Assembly (NCBI RefSeq): GCF_907163135.1
Contig: NZ_CAJQUA010000001.1
Span: forward strand, 263,001-327,000
Length of the DNA: 64,000 nucleotides
Source of the DNA: Brachymonas denitrificans
Lineage (GTDB): Bacteria > Pseudomonadota > Gammaproteobacteria > Burkholderiales > Burkholderiaceae_C
Reading direction: 5' to 3'
A program made the position numbers and the translations under genes. The notes under the pieces are model-generated. The model was not told the origin of the DNA, did not search any database, and saw only the letters and a list, made by a program, of their open reading frames with translations. Below are positions 26,063 through 38,464 of this stretch, piece after piece; within the stretch, counting starts at the first letter, position 1; each line of letters begins with the position of its first letter.

Positions 26063-27250
26063 ATGCAATTTGCCTCTCGCCTGCAAAACTGCGAAACCTC
26101 CGCCATCCGCGAACTGTTCAAGCTGCTCGGCAAGCCCGGCATCATCAGCTTTGCCGGCGGTTTTCCGGATCCTGCCTTGTTCGACGTGGAGGGCTTTCGC
26201 GCGGCCAGCACCGATGCGCTGCAGCAGTGGCCCGGCGCGGCACTGCAGTACGGCGCTACCGAAGGCTTCGGTCCGCTCAAGGAGCAGATTGCCGTGCTCT
26301 CCGGCAACAAGAGTGCACCGCTGTCCGAGGACGACTTCATCGTCACCACCGGCAGCCAGCAGGCCCTGGACCTGATCGGCAAGTGCATGATTTCGCCCGG
26401 CGACAAGGTGATTGTGGAACGTCCGACCTTTCTGGCCACCATCCAGTGCTTCCGCCTGTATGGCGCCGAGGTGATCAGCGCGCCCATCGATGGCGATGGT
26501 GTGCAGGTCGACCAGCTGGAGGCGCTGATCGCCGAGCACAAGCCCAAACTGGTGTACCTGATTCCCACCTTCGGCAACCCGAGCGGCGCCATGCTCACGC
26601 TGGAGCGCCGCAAGCGCGTGCTGGAACTGGCCGCGCAGTACCAGACCCTGGTGGTGGAGGATGATCCCTACGGCGACCTGTTCTTCGATGCCCCGCCGCC
26701 GCCCAGCCTGCTGGCGCTGAGCAGTGAGGTGCCCGGCAGCCGTGAGTGGCTAGTCCACTGCGGCAGTCTGAGCAAGATCCTGTCACCGGGACTGCGCCTG
26801 GGCTGGCTGGTGGCTCCCAAGGCGTTGCTGGCCAATGCCGTAATGTGCAAGCAATTCAGCGATGCCAATACCAGCACCTATGCCCAGGCCACCGCAGCTG
26901 CCTATCTGCAGAGCAACCGCCTGCCGCAGGCGGTAAACCAGGTGCGCCGTGTCTATGCCGAGCGCGCCCGCTGCATGGCCGAAAGCCTGCGCCGCGAACT
27001 GGGCGATGCCGTCAGCTTCCACGAGCCGAGCGGTGGCATGTTCTTCTGGCTGCGCCTGACCGGCGCCAACGGGCGCGAGGCCGATGCCGGTGCATTTGCC
27101 AAGCGCGCCGTCGACAAGCTGGTCGCTTTTGTGCCCGGCGCTCCCTTCTTTGCCCAGCAGCCCGATCAGGCCTGCTTCCGCATGAGCTTTGCCACCTCGG
27201 ATCTGGAGAAGATCGAGGAGGGCGTGCGGAGAATGGGCCAGGCGCTGTGA
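26063..27250 (+). CDS. PLP-dependent class I/II aminotransferase
   Basis: A 395-residue fold-type I aminotransferase close to the 2-aminoadipate/kynurenine (LysN, ARO8-like) group. Visible features: ISFAGGFPDPALFD, TTGSQQALDLIGK, IPTFGNPSGAMLT, VVEDDPYGDLFFD, and the PLP lysine in CGSLSKILSPGLRLGW. The start ATG 26063 follows a plausible ribosome region; upstream in-frame codons from 25997 are poorly placed. A TATAGT at 25974-25979 could be its -10. Exact amino donor is unknown. Confidence 0.88.
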   Translation: MQFASRLQNCETSAIRELFKLLGKPGIISFAGGFPDPALFDVEGFRAASTDALQQWPGAALQYGATEGFGPLKEQIAVLSGNKSAPLSEDDFIVTTGSQQALDLIGKCMISPGDKVIVERPTFLATIQCFRLYGAEVISAPIDGDGVQVDQLEALIAEHKPKLVYLIPTFGNPSGAMLTLERRKRVLELAAQYQTLVVEDDPYGDLFFDAPPPPSLLALSSEVPGSREWLVHCGSLSKILSPGLRLGWLVAPKALLANAVMCKQFSDANTSTYAQATAAAYLQSNRLPQAVNQVRRVYAERARCMAESLRRELGDAVSFHEPSGGMFFWLRLTGANGREADAGAFAKRAVDKLVAFVPGAPFFAQQPDQACFRMSFATSDLEKIEEGVRRMGQAL

Positions 27251-27305
27251 TGCGCTGCCATTTCGCCAAGAGGCCCGCTGACTCTTTTCTTTTGCGAGAC
27301 CTTCC

Positions 27306-30119
27306 ATGCCCCAGTCTGCTTCCCTGCACAAAGAGCAACCCCTGATCGACGATATCCGCCTGCTGGGCAAGCTGCTGGGCGATGTGATCCGGGAGCAGGA
27401 GGGCGAGCCTGTGTATCAGTTGGTCGAGCGCATCCGCCAGCTGTCGGTCGCCTATCGCATCCGCGACGACAAGGGAGCCGGCCAGACGCTGGCCGAGCTG
27501 CTGAAAAACCTGTCGCTGGAACAGACCGTGCAGGTGGCGCGGGCCTTCAGCTATTTCTCGCATCTGGCCAATATCGCCGAAGACCACCACCACATTCGCC
27601 GCCGCCAGTTTCACGAGCGCCGCGGCGAGGCGCAGCGTGGTTCGCTGGCGGCGGGCCTGGCGCGGCTGCAGGAAGAGGGCGTTTCGGCCGAGCGCATCGC
27701 CGGACTGCTGGAGCAGGCGTATGTGTCGCCGGTGCTGACCGCTCATCCGACCGAGGTGCAGCGCACCATCATCCTGACCGCCGAGCGTGCCATTGCGCAG
27801 CTGGTAGCCGAGCGCGAGCAGGCCGTAACCACCCGCGAGCGCGAGCGCAACACGCTGCTGCTCAAGGCGCGCATCACCCAGCTGTGGCAGACGCGCATGC
27901 TGCGCGACGAGAAACTCAGCGTGGCCGACGAAATCCGCAACGCGCTGGCCTACTACCACAGCACCTTTCTGCGCGAGGTGCCGCACCTGTATGCCGAACT
28001 GGAAGAGGCATTGCCCGGCCAGCCGATCGCGCCGTTCTTCCGCATGGGCAACTGGATTGGCGGCGACCGCGACGGCAACCCTTTCGTCACCGCCGAGAGC
28101 CTGGCGCTGGCGTTCCGCCTGCAGTGCGAAACCGCGCTGACGCACTACCTGCATGAGCTCAACGCGCTGGGGCTGGAGCTGTCCATGTCCACCATCCTGG
28201 TCGATGTGGAGCCGGAACTGCAGGCGCTGGCTGATACCGTGGGGGATACCAACATCCATCGCAAGGACGAACCCTACCGCCGCGTGGTGATCGGCATCTA
28301 TGCCCGGGTGGCGGCGACGCTGAAGCAGCGCACCGGCATCGACGCACCGTATGCGCCGGCCGTGAGGGGAGAACCCTATGCCAGCGCCGACGAACTGCTG
28401 GCCCATTTGCGCCTGCTAGAGTGCTCACTGCGTGAGCATCACGGCACGCCGCTGCTGGCACTGCGCCTGTCCGAACTGCTGCGCGCCGTGGAGGTGTTCG
28501 GCTTCCACCTGGCCACGGTGGACCTGCGCCAGAACTCGGAAGAACACGAAGCCGTGGTGGCCGAACTGCTGCGCGTGGCGCAGCTGCAGGACGACTACAG
28601 CGCGCTCAACGAAGCCGGCAAACGCGCCTGCCTGCAGCAGGTGCTGGCCGATGTGCGTCCGCTGCAGGTGCCGCATGCCGACTACAGCGAGAAGGTCCAT
28701 GGCGAACTGGGGGTGTTCCGTGCCGCATTGCAGCATCTGGAACAGTACGGCCGCCATGCGCTGCGCCACTACATCATCTCGCACACCGAGGATGTGAGCG
28801 ATCTGCTGGAAGTGATGGTGCTGATGAAGGAAACCGGCCTGCTGCGCGGCTTCGGCACGGCGCAGGGGCGCAGCCGGTTGATCGTTTCGCCGCTGTTCGA
28901 GACCATTGCCGACCTGCAGGCCGCCACGCGCATCATGCGCGAGTGGTATGCGCTGCCGGGCGTGCTGGACATGGTGCTGGCCAGCGGCGCCGAGCAGGAC
29001 ATCATGCTGGGCTACAGCGACAGCAACAAGGATGGCGGCATGTTCACCAGCAACTGGAACCTGTATCAGACCGAGCAGGAACTGCTGACGCTGTTCGATC
29101 CGCTGCGCGAACAGCACGGCGTGAAGCTGCGCCTCTTCCACGGCCGTGGCGGTACCGTGGGGCGTGGTGGCGGCCCAAGCTACCAGGCCATCCTGGCGCA
29201 GCCGCCCGGTACCGTGAACGGCCAGATCCGCCTGACGGAGCAGGGCGAAGTGATTGCCTCCAAATACGCCAATCCGGAAATTGGCCGCCGCAACCTGGAA
29301 ACCCTGGTGGCGGCCACGCTGGAGGCCAGTCTGCTGGCGCCGTCCGAGCCGGTTCCCGAGGCGTATTTGCACGCGGCGCAACAGATCAGCGATGCGTGTT
29401 TCTCGGCCTACCGCGCGCTGGTGTACGACACGCCCGGCTTTACCGACTATTTCTTTGCCGCCACGCCGCTGCGCGAGATTTCCGAGCTGAACATCGGCTC
29501 ACGCCCGGCCAGCCGCAAGGCCTTGCGCAGTATCGAGGATCTGCGGGCGATCCCCTGGGGCTTCAGCTGGGGCCAGTCGCGCGTGGCGCTGCCGGGCTGG
29601 GCCGGCTTTGGCAGTGGCGTGCGGCAGTGGCTCATGGCGGGTGGTGATGCGCCGGACGCGCAGCGCCTGCAGACGCTGCAGGCCATGTACCGCGAGTGGC
29701 CGTTCTTTGCCACCGTGCTGTCCAACCTGGACATGGTGCTGTCCAAGACCGACATGCCGATTGCCGAACGCTATGTCGAACTGGTGCCGGACCAGGCGCT
29801 GGGACGCCGGATTTTCGGGGCCATCCGTGCCGAGTGGGACGCCACGCAGGACATGCTGGCGCTGATCACCGGCGAAAGCGACCGTCTGGCGCACAACCCG
29901 GCGCTGGCGCGCTCGATTGCGCACCGCTTCCCGTACATCGATCCGCTCAACCACCTGCAGGTGGAACTGATGCGGCGTTACCGGGCCAGCAAGGAGAGCG
30001 CGGCGCCGGATGGCGCCGAACTGGCGCTGCCGACGTGGCAGCAGCAGCCGGCGCGGCTCAAGCGCGGGATCCATATCTCGGTGAACGGGATTGCTGCGGG
30101 GCTGCGCAATACCGGCTAA
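27306..30119 (+). CDS. ppc: Phosphoenolpyruvate carboxylase
   Basis: An anaplerotic enzyme converting PEP and bicarbonate to oxaloacetate. The 937-residue product has the two active-site signatures [12 protein letters not shown] (catalytic His, about residue 145) and [14 protein letters not shown] (about 610), plus [10 protein letters not shown] and the C-terminal QLMAGG-like segment ending in NTG, as in most PEPC proteins. It is full length. It lies 55 bases after the aminotransferase; co-transcription is possible but functional linkage is not obvious. Confidence 0.97.
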   Translation: MPQSASLHKEQPLIDDIRLLGKLLGDVIREQEGEPVYQLVERIRQLSVAYRIRDDKGAGQTLAELLKNLSLEQTVQVARAFSYFSHLANIAEDHHHIRRRQFHERRGEAQRGSLAAGLARLQEEGVSAERIAGLLEQAYVSPVLTAHPTEVQRTIILTAERAIAQLVAEREQAVTTRERERNTLLLKARITQLWQTRMLRDEKLSVADEIRNALAYYHSTFLREVPHLYAELEEALPGQPIAPFFRMGNWIGGDRDGNPFVTAESLALAFRLQCETALTHYLHELNALGLELSMSTILVDVEPELQALADTVGDTNIHRKDEPYRRVVIGIYARVAATLKQRTGIDAPYAPAVRGEPYASADELLAHLRLLECSLREHHGTPLLALRLSELLRAVEVFGFHLATVDLRQNSEEHEAVVAELLRVAQLQDDYSALNEAGKRACLQQVLADVRPLQVPHADYSEKVHGELGVFRAALQHLEQYGRHALRHYIISHTEDVSDLLEVMVLMKETGLLRGFGTAQGRSRLIVSPLFETIADLQAATRIMREWYALPGVLDMVLASGAEQDIMLGYSDSNKDGGMFTSNWNLYQTEQELLTLFDPLREQHGVKLRLFHGRGGTVGRGGGPSYQAILAQPPGTVNGQIRLTEQGEVIASKYANPEIGRRNLETLVAATLEASLLAPSEPVPEAYLHAAQQISDACFSAYRALVYDTPGFTDYFFAATPLREISELNIGSRPASRKALRSIEDLRAIPWGFSWGQSRVALPGWAGFGSGVRQWLMAGGDAPDAQRLQTLQAMYREWPFFATVLSNLDMVLSKTDMPIAERYVELVPDQALGRRIFGAIRAEWDATQDMLALITGESDRLAHNPALARSIAHRFPYIDPLNHLQVELMRRYRASKESAAPDGAELALPTWQQQPARLKRGIHISVNGIAAGLRNTG

Positions 30120-30140
30120 GGCTGTGCCGGCACCACGGTC

Positions 30141-30701
30141 TCAGCCAGCGATACGCGCCCACAGTAGCCGCAATTGCAGGCCCCAGTTGCTGGTCAGCCC
30201 CACCGTCCGGCTGGAGATGCTGCCATCCGGCGCCAGAATGATGAAGCTGGGGGTGGAGTTCACGCCAAAGGTGCGCGCGATGTCACCTTGCGGGTCCATG
30301 GCACTGTTCCAGCGCAGGCCGCTTTTCTGCTCATAGGCCGCCACCGTCGAGGCAGGGCCGGACTGCATGGCGATGGGCAGCACAGGGTACTTCTGCACCA
30401 GCGCGTCCACCGAACCCTGTTCCAGCTTGCAGATCGGGCACCAGGTGGCCCAGAAGTACAGCAACACAGGCTCTCCGGCGTGCTGCTGGCGCCATTGCGT
30501 CAGCGTATGCGTGGCGCCGACACTGGCCGCGCGCTCGAACTGCACCTCGGGTGCCTGTCCGGACGCCATGTTGCGTGTCTGCCAAAGGTGAGCGGCCATG
30601 AAAGCGGCCAGCAGGACGGCCAGATTGACCGCCCAGGAGCGGGCGCGGCGGCGCCAGGGCGAGGGCCCGGACGGTTTGGGGGTTGGCTCGGAAGATTGCA
30701 T
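30141..30701 (-). CDS. Membrane-anchored thioredoxin-fold protein (ScsD/TlpA-like)
   Basis: A 186-residue protein with one N-terminal membrane helix (about 23-40) and a periplasmic thioredoxin domain carrying WCPIC (Cys88/Cys91), the family's cis-Pro loop in NSTPSFIIL, and LLYFWATW. Such proteins reduce or isomerise disulfides in the periplasm, for example in cytochrome c or copper-protein maturation. The CPIC rather than CGPC centre resembles ScsD-type thioredoxins. It converges with ppc (21-base gap) and has no partner nearby, so its substrate is unknown. Confidence 0.82.
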   Translation of the reverse strand: MQSSEPTPKPSGPSPWRRRARSWAVNLAVLLAAFMAAHLWQTRNMASGQAPEVQFERAASVGATHTLTQWRQQHAGEPVLLYFWATWCPICKLEQGSVDALVQKYPVLPIAMQSGPASTVAAYEQKSGLRWNSAMDPQGDIARTFGVNSTPSFIILAPDGSISSRTVGLTSNWGLQLRLLWARIAG

Positions 30702-30833
30702 GGGGCAAGCATAGCGGGTTGAAACTATCCTCTTCGCCGCGGCCCCGAAATTCCAGAGTGCGAAAGGCGGCTGAGCGAGGCTAAAAGCAGGGCAGGAGTT
30801 GGTACCATCGACCGCTTACACACCGTTCCCGCC

Positions 30834-32367
<1,534 letters not shown>

Positions 32368-32378
<11 letters not shown>

Positions 32379-33699
32379 GTGGCGACTCACAACCCTAGGT
32401 GAGATTTGTGCCGAGCAAGGTGGCGCAATTCAAACAGGTCCCTTTGGCAGCCAGCTGCATACCTCCGACTACAAAGAGGTGGGCATTCCAGTTGTCATGC
32501 CAACAAATATTGGCGATGGTGGAATCGTTGAGGATGGCATTGCACGAATAGATCAATCAGATGTTGATCGCCTGTCACAGCACAAACTGATGTTGAATGA
32601 CATTGTGTTTAGCCGTCGTGGCGACGTGACGAAAAATGCTTTGATTCGCGAGCATGAGGTCGGATGGTTTTGTGGCACCGGTTGCTTGAAGGTGCGCTTG
32701 GGTGCAGAGCGCATTGCAAACGCGAAATTCATTTCGCACTGCTTGCGCTTGCCAGATACCAAGGACTGGTTGGTGCGGCACGCTGTGGGCGCAACGATGC
32801 CCAATCTAAATACGGGAATTCTTTCAGCGGTTCCGATCAATTTGCCGCCCATATCTGTTCAGCGTGAAATCGCTGGAATGTTGGGTAGCTTGGATGACCG
32901 CATCACCCTCCTGCGCGAAACCAACGCCACCCTCGAAGCCATCGCCCAAACTCTGTTCAAGTCATGGTTCGTCGACTTCGATCCCGTCCGCGCCAAGATG
33001 GAAGGCCGTGCACCCGAAGGCATGGACGAGACTACGGCGGGCCTATTCCCAGATGCGCTATCCACAAGTGAGTTGGGGATGATCCCGTATGGCTGGCAGG
33101 TTCGTACCATTGGAGATCTTGTAGAAACGGTCGGAGGAGCTACGCCCTCAACCAAGGATGAGGCGTACTGGGCGCCGGCGACCTATCATTGGACATCTCC
33201 TAAGGACTTATCCGGCTTGGTGAGTCCGGTGCTGCTGGAGACGGAGCGCAAGATCAGCGCAACCGGCCTGGAGAAAATCAGCTCGGGCCTGCTGCCGGGG
33301 GGAACCCTTTTGATGTCTTCTCGGGCACCCATAGGCTATCTTGCTGTGGCGCAGATGCCAGTTGCCATTAATCAGGGCTATATCGCGATGCTTCCTGGAA
33401 GCACTCTACCTCCACTCTTCATGTTGTTCTGGTGCAAGCACAATATGCAGAGCATCAAAGGGCATGCCAACGGCTCTACCTTCATGGAGATCAGCAAGAA
33501 GGTGTTTCGCTCTATTCCCATCGTCGAGCCGCCCAAGGCGATCGTGGAAGCCTTTGTTGACGTGGTCGGAGACCTTTTCGCCAGATTGGCGGAAAACGAA
33601 AGGCAGGCTCGGACGCTCGTTACACTCCGCGATACCTTGCTTCCCCGTTTAGTATCCGGCCAGCTGCGCCTGCCACAAACTGAATCGGAGACCGAATGA
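32368..33699 (+). CDS. hsdS: Type I restriction-modification system, specificity subunit
   Basis: The DNA-recognition subunit. The 443-residue product shows two target-recognition domains (about residues 1-165 and 230-390), each followed by a conserved coiled-coil: LGSLDDRITLLRETNATLEAIAQTLF and LFARLAENERQARTLVTLRDTLLPRLVSG. The TRDs are visibly richer in A+T than the rest of the island, the usual mark of domain shuffling. Recognition sequence cannot be predicted. Its stop overlaps the next small ORF (ATGA). No second hsdS copy or inverted repeats were found, so phase variation is not indicated. Confidence 0.94.
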
Positions 33700-33857
33700 A
33701 GGTGCCAACGTACGAAGACATTGAGGCCTTGCTTGCGCAGTTGGCTACCTGCATTGCCGATGACCTGGAAAACGGACTTCCTGTGCAGGAACACAGGGGA
33801 GGGAAAGCCCTTTTACACGTTGCGTCTGGGCGGGCCGAGCGTTTAGCAAACAATTAA
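33696..33857 (+). pseudogene. 53-codon ORF after hsdS, possible 5' remnant of an accessory gene
   Basis: An open frame starts with ATG overlapping the hsdS stop (ATGA at 33696-33699) and reads MKVPTYEDIEALLAQLATCIADDLE, then diverges into a low-complexity tail before TAA at 33855-33857. The overlap is the type used for coupled translation. The beginning looks like the N-terminus of AlbA_2/Schlafen-type ATP-binding proteins that accompany some type I systems, but the diagnostic domain is missing, so I read it as a truncated remnant. That family suggestion is weak and rests on memory of the pattern. An A+T-rich scar follows. Confidence 0.35.
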
Positions 33858-33941
33858 CAATGGTTGCTGAATCTTGTAAAAATTAAATAAAATCAATGAG
33901 TTAGTGGATTAATTGCCAAGCGAAGACGCATAAGCACCTTG

Positions 33942-33974
33942 ACATGTATACAAATCGCGTTTTTCTATACACGT
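33942..33974. promoter_or_regulatory. Palindromic operator 1 upstream of fic
   Basis: Half sites ACATGTATACAAA and TTTCTATACACGT form a 33-bp imperfect inverted repeat with a seven-base centre. It abuts a consensus -35 (TTGACA, 33939-33944) and is followed 41 bp on by a second copy. The binding protein is unknown; the winged-helix C-terminus of the downstream Fic protein is a candidate. Confidence 0.7.
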
Positions 33975-33982
33975 CGATGCTA

Positions 33983-34015
33983 ACATGTATAGAAATTCCG
34001 TTTTTCTATACACGT
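33983..34015. promoter_or_regulatory. Palindromic operator 2 upstream of fic
   Basis: ACATGTATAGAAA, TTCCGTT, TTTCTATACACGT: the inner ten bases of each arm are perfectly complementary. It ends 19 bases before the fic ATG. Start-to-start spacing to operator 1 is 41 bp, about four helical turns, which puts both on the same DNA face and suits cooperative repressor binding. Confidence 0.7.
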
Positions 34016-34034
34016 CCAAGGCTGCGAACCCCTC

Positions 34035-35108
34035 ATGGCAACCCTTTTCCCTCTGGAGACGCTGGATCCGGCACGCTTCGATGCGCCGCGCATCCTGAAA
34101 AAACTGGCCAGCAGCAGCCGTCGCCTGGCCGAACTCAAGGGTGTGGCTGCCTCCATTCCCAACCAGAGCATCCTGATCAACACCCTGGGCCTGCAGGAGG
34201 CCAAGGACAGTTCAGCCATCGAGAATATCGTCACCACGCATGATGAGTTGTTCAAGGACGACGTGGACCCGGAGGCATTCGCAAACCCTGCCGCCAAGGA
34301 AGTGCTGCGCTACCGCCAGGCCTTGCGCGTGGGGTTCGAGCAGGTGCGCAGCACCGGGCTGCTGACCAGCAACCACATCATCGAAATCCAGCGCGAGCTG
34401 GAGCGCAACAACGCAGGTTTTCGCAAACTACCCGGCACCGCACTCAAGGACGGGGCTGGTCGCACGGTCTATACGCCGCCGCAGGAGCCGGAAGAAATCG
34501 TTGCCCTCATGCGCGATCTGGAGCGTTTCATGAACGATCCTGCAGTGTTCGACGTGGATCCGCTTATCAAGATGGCGCTGATGCATCACCAGTTCGAGAG
34601 CATCCATCCCTTCTATGATGGCAACGGACGTACCGGGCGTATCCTGAATGTGCTGTATCTGGTGAAAGAGGGCTTGCTTGACATCCCGGTGCTATACCTG
34701 AGCCAGCACATTGTGCAGAACAAGGGCGACTACTACCGCCTGTTGCAGACGGTACGGGATGAGGACACCTGGGAGGAGTGGGTGCTGTACATGCTGGAGG
34801 CGGTAGAAGTTACCGCACAGCAGACTATCCAGACGGTGCAGGCCATTCATGGAGCATTGATGGACTACAAGCACCGTATCCGTGACGAGCACAAGTTCTA
34901 CAGCCAGGATCTGATCAACAACCTTTTCACGCACCCGTATACCAAGATTGATTTTGTGCAGCGGGATTTGAATGTTTCCAGATTGACTGCCACCCGTTAT
35001 CTGGATGCATTGGCGGCGTCCGGGTTTGTGGAAAAGCAGAAAATCGGGCGCAGTAACTACTACGTCAATCTTGCGCTGACCCGGATTCTGCTGAGTCAGG
35101 GGGAGTAA
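34035..35108 (+). CDS. Fic family protein with inhibitory helix and C-terminal winged helix
   Basis: Fic enzymes usually transfer AMP from ATP to a target protein. The 357-residue product has the catalytic motif [12 protein letters not shown] (191-202, the complete HxFxxGNGRxxR) and, N-terminally, SSAIEN (59-64), the (S/T)xxxE(G/N) autoinhibitory motif whose Glu63 would block ATP positioning. Residues about 290-357 form a winged-helix-like domain ([25 protein letters not shown]). All key residues are present, so it should be active when relieved of inhibition. It sits between hsdS and hsdR, in the same direction, behind two tandem operators. A role in guarding or regulating the restriction system is inferred only from location. 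Confidence 0.9.
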   Translation: MATLFPLETLDPARFDAPRILKKLASSSRRLAELKGVAASIPNQSILINTLGLQEAKDSSAIENIVTTHDELFKDDVDPEAFANPAAKEVLRYRQALRVGFEQVRSTGLLTSNHIIEIQRELERNNAGFRKLPGTALKDGAGRTVYTPPQEPEEIVALMRDLERFMNDPAVFDVDPLIKMALMHHQFESIHPFYDGNGRTGRILNVLYLVKEGLLDIPVLYLSQHIVQNKGDYYRLLQTVRDEDTWEEWVLYMLEAVEVTAQQTIQTVQAIHGALMDYKHRIRDEHKFYSQDLINNLFTHPYTKIDFVQRDLNVSRLTATRYLDALAASGFVEKQKIGRSNYYVNLALTRILLSQGE

Positions 35109-35145
35109 TCGCTGTGCACGCAAACATCAGGCAGGAGCCATCGCC

Positions 35146-38100
35146 ATGACCGAAGACCAACTCGAACAGGAAGCCCTGGCCTGGCTGACCGAGGTAGGCT
35201 ATACGGTGCGCTATGGTCTGGACATCGCTCCCGATGGCATCGACCCCGAGCGCAGCGACTTCCGTCAGGCCATCTTGCCCCAGCGCCTGCTCGCCGCCAT
35301 CCAGCGGCTGAACCCCGGCATGCCGGCCTCGGCTTGCGACGATGCACTGCAGCAGGTGCTGCATCTGGGCATTCCTGCGCAACTGTCGGCCAACCGGGCC
35401 TTCCACAAGCTGCTGGTGGGCGGCGTGCCGGTGCAATACCAGCGCGATGGCGAAACCGTGGGCGATTTTGTGCGCCTGATGGACTGGACCGATCCCTCCC
35501 GCAACGAGTTCTGGGCCGTCAACCAGTTTTCGCTGCGCGGGCCGCACCATGTGCGCCGGCCCGATATCGTGCTGTTCATCAACGGCCTGCCGCTGGTGCT
35601 GCTGGAGTTGAAGAATCCCGCCGACGAGGTCGCCGATATCTGGCGTGCCTGGCAGCAGTTGCAGACCTACAAGGAGCAGATTCCGGACATCTTCCAGTAC
35701 AACGAGGTGCTGGTGATTTCCGATGGCAGCGATGCACGGCTGGGGTCACTTTCGGCCGATACCGAGCGTTTCATGCAGTGGCGCACCATTGACGGCAGTT
35801 GTATGGACCCGCTGGGAGCATTCAACGAACTGGAAACGCTGGTGCGCGGGGTGCTGGCGCCGGAGTATCTTCTGGATTACCTGCGCTTCTTTGTGCTATT
35901 TGAGGATGACGGCCAGCTGGTCAAGAAGATTGCCGGCTACCACCAGTTTCATGCCGTGCGTGCGGCGGTGGAACAGGTCGTGGCGGCGTCGCGGCCGGAC
36001 AGCGCTGCGGGCGTGCGCGGCAAGGGTGGCGTGGTGTGGCATACGCAGGGCAGCGGCAAGAGCATCACCATGACTTGCTTTGCCGCCCGCGTGATGCAGG
36101 AGCCGGCCATGGCCAACCCCACGCTGGTGGTGATTACCGACCGCAATGATCTGGACGGGCAATTGTTCGGCGTATTCAGCCTGGCGCAAGACCTGCTGCG
36201 CGAAACCCCCGTACAAGCCCATACGCGGCAGCAATTGCGGCAATTGCTGGGCAACCGGCCTTCCGGCGGCATCATTTTTGCCACCATCCAGAAATTCATG
36301 CCTGGAGAAGATGAGGACGTGTTTCCGCTGCTGTCCGACCGGCGCAATATCGTGGTGGTGGCGGACGAGGCGCACCGCACGCAGTATGGTTTCGAGGCTA
36401 GGCTCAAGGCACCGAAGGCGAGTACCGCCAGCTACGGTGCGATCACGACCGGTGATGGGGAGAGCAGGTTAGAGGCAGGCACGACCGAGTTTGCGCCCCC
36501 GCCTTACGGCGCCAGCAGCTACCAGGTGGGCTACGCGCAGCACTTGCGTGATGCCTTGCCCAATGCCACGTTCGTGGCCTTTACCGGCACGCCAGTCAGC
36601 AGCACCGACCGCGACACCCGGGCCGTATTCGGAGATTACATCCACATCTACGACATGCAGCAGGCCAAGGAAGATGGCGCTACGGTGGCCATTTATTACG
36701 AGTCGCGTCTGGCCAAGCTGCGTTTGAGGGAGGAAGACCTGTCGCAGATTGACGATGAAGTCGATGAACTGGCCGAGGGCGAGGAAGAGGGGACCCAGGC
36801 CCGCCTCAAGAGCCGCTGGGCTGCGCTGGAAAAAATCGTGGGTGCCCAGCCGCGCGTGGCCAGAGTGGCTGCCGATCTGGTGGCGCACTTCGAGGAGCGC
36901 AACAAGGCACAGCAAGGCAAGGCCATGGTGGTGACCATGAGCCGCGACATCTGCGTGCACCTCTACGACGAAATCATCAAGCTGCGTCCCGAGTGGCACA
37001 GCGCTGATCCCGAGCAGGGAGCCATCAAGATCGTGATGACGGGCAGTGCGAGTGACAAGGAATTGCTGCGCCCGCACATCTACAGCAGCCAGGTGAAGAA
37101 ACGGCTGGAAAAGCGTTTCAAGGATCCGGCTGACCCCTTGCGCATGGTGATTGTGCGCGACATGTGGCTGACCGGGTTTGATGCGCCTTGCGTGCACACC
37201 ATGTATGTGGACAAGCCCATGAAGGGCCACAACCTGATGCAGGCCATTGCGCGCGTGAACCGGGTGTTCCGCGACAAGCAGGGCGGATTGGTGGTGGATT
37301 ACATCGGCATTGGCAACGAATTGAAGGCTGCCATGCGCGAGTACACCGCCAGCCAGGGCCGTGGCCGGCCGACGGTGGACGCCCATGAAGCCCTTTCCGT
37401 GCTGCTGGAAAAGCTGGATGTGCTGCGTGCCATGCTGCACGGCTTTGACTACAGTGCATTCCGCACAGGTGGTCATCGCCTGCTGGCCGGTGCTGCCAAC
37501 CATGTGCTGGGGCTCAAGCCCGAGCAGGGTGATGGCAAGCGCGATGGCAAGAAGCGCTTTGCCGACGCGGCGCTGGCCATGAGCAAGGCCTTCAGTCTGT
37601 GCTGTACGCTGGACGAGGCCAAGGCGGTCCGCGATGAGGTCGCCTTTTTGCAGGCCGTGAAGGTGATCCTCACCAAACGCGACACCAGCCAGCAACGAAG
37701 AACCGATGAGCAGCGTGAACTGGCTGTTCGGCAGATCATCAACCAGGCGGTGGTGAGCGAAGATGTTGTGGACATTTTCAACGCCGTGGGGCTGGAAAAG
37801 CCCAACATCGGCCTGCTGGATGAAGATTTCCTCGCGCAGGTGCGCAACCTGCCTGAAAAGAATCTCGCGGTGGAGTTGCTGGAGCGCCTGCTGGAAGGCG
37901 AGATCAGGAGCAAATTCGCCACCAATGTGGTGCAACAGAAGAAGTTTTCCGATTTGCTCGGCAACGTGATTACCCGCTACCAGAACCGCAGCATCGAAAC
38001 CGCGCAGGTGATGGAGGAACTGGTGGAGATGGCCCGCCGCTTCCGCGAGGCGGCGCGACGCGGGGAGGAACTGGGCCTGAGTGAAGACGAAGTGAAGTTC

Positions 38101-38358
38101 TACGATGCGCTGGTCAACAACGAATCAGCCGTGCGCGAGTTGAGTGACGAAACACTGAAGAAGATCGCTCACGAGCTGACTGAGAACCTGCGCAAGAACA
38201 TTACGGTGGATTGGGCCAGGCGTGAGAGCGTGCGCGCCACACTGCGGCTGATGGTCAAGCGCATCCTGCGCAAGTACAAGTACCCTCCGGATCAGGCAGA
38301 AGAAGCGGTGGAACTGGTGCTGCAGCAGGTGGAGACGCTGGGGGAAAGCTGGGCGTGA
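35146..38358 (+). CDS. hsdR: Type I restriction-modification system, restriction subunit
   Basis: The motor and nuclease subunit. The 1070-residue product has an N-terminal PD-(D/E)xK nuclease core ([22 protein letters not shown], about 140-157), Walker A in [11 protein letters not shown] (about 299-309), DEAH in [13 protein letters not shown] (about 404), and SF2 helicase motifs including [15 protein letters not shown] and [19 protein letters not shown] with [10 protein letters not shown]. The C-terminal helical region that docks to HsdM is present. All catalytic motifs are intact, so restriction is probably functional. It starts 37 bases after fic. Confidence 0.96.
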   Translation: MTEDQLEQEALAWLTEVGYTVRYGLDIAPDGIDPERSDFRQAILPQRLLAAIQRLNPGMPASACDDALQQVLHLGIPAQLSANRAFHKLLVGGVPVQYQRDGETVGDFVRLMDWTDPSRNEFWAVNQFSLRGPHHVRRPDIVLFINGLPLVLLELKNPADEVADIWRAWQQLQTYKEQIPDIFQYNEVLVISDGSDARLGSLSADTERFMQWRTIDGSCMDPLGAFNELETLVRGVLAPEYLLDYLRFFVLFEDDGQLVKKIAGYHQFHAVRAAVEQVVAASRPDSAAGVRGKGGVVWHTQGSGKSITMTCFAARVMQEPAMANPTLVVITDRNDLDGQLFGVFSLAQDLLRETPVQAHTRQQLRQLLGNRPSGGIIFATIQKFMPGEDEDVFPLLSDRRNIVVVADEAHRTQYGFEARLKAPKASTASYGAITTGDGESRLEAGTTEFAPPPYGASSYQVGYAQHLRDALPNATFVAFTGTPVSSTDRDTRAVFGDYIHIYDMQQAKEDGATVAIYYESRLAKLRLREEDLSQIDDEVDELAEGEEEGTQARLKSRWAALEKIVGAQPRVARVAADLVAHFEERNKAQQGKAMVVTMSRDICVHLYDEIIKLRPEWHSADPEQGAIKIVMTGSASDKELLRPHIYSSQVKKRLEKRFKDPADPLRMVIVRDMWLTGFDAPCVHTMYVDKPMKGHNLMQAIARVNRVFRDKQGGLVVDYIGIGNELKAAMREYTASQGRGRPTVDAHEALSVLLEKLDVLRAMLHGFDYSAFRTGGHRLLAGAANHVLGLKPEQGDGKRDGKKRFADAALAMSKAFSLCCTLDEAKAVRDEVAFLQAVKVILTKRDTSQQRRTDEQRELAVRQIINQAVVSEDVVDIFNAVGLEKPNIGLLDEDFLAQVRNLPEKNLAVELLERLLEGEIRSKFATNVVQQKKFSDLLGNVITRYQNRSIETAQVMEELVEMARRFREAARRGEELGLSEDEVKFYDALVNNESAVRELSDETLKKIAHELTENLRKNITVDWARRESVRATLRLMVKRILRKYKYPPDQAEEAVELVLQQVETLGESWA

Positions 38359-38388
38359 CGTGCGGGGTCGTCCCTCCATTTGGGCCGC

Positions 38389-38409
38389 TTGGCAAAAGGG
38401 GTTTGCCAA
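38389..38409. other. Inverted repeat after hsdR
   Basis: TTGGCAAA (38389-38396) pairs with TTTGCCAA (38402-38409). There is no T run on either strand. It may be a weak terminator for the restriction island or an operator for the next gene. Confidence 0.35.
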
Positions 38410-38464
38410 ACAGATTTACCATCGCGAAAGTCCCCCCCGTCTTCGCTGAAAGAGAGTCCATCGC

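Larger units (their letters stand above)
33858..34034. promoter_or_regulatory. A+T-rich intergenic region with the fic promoter
   Basis: This 177-base segment is far richer in A+T than its surroundings (for example TTGTAAAAATTAAATAAAAT near 33884-33903). It contains a consensus -35, TTGACA at 33939-33944, and two tandem palindromes listed separately. The matching -10 is unclear; TATACA-like hexamers lie within the palindromes, so operator and core promoter overlap. Confidence 0.5.

Noticed and set aside
33942-34015. CRISPR-like repeat pair.
   Set aside because: Only two copies, each internally palindromic and eight bases apart, directly before a gene; operator pair explains it better.
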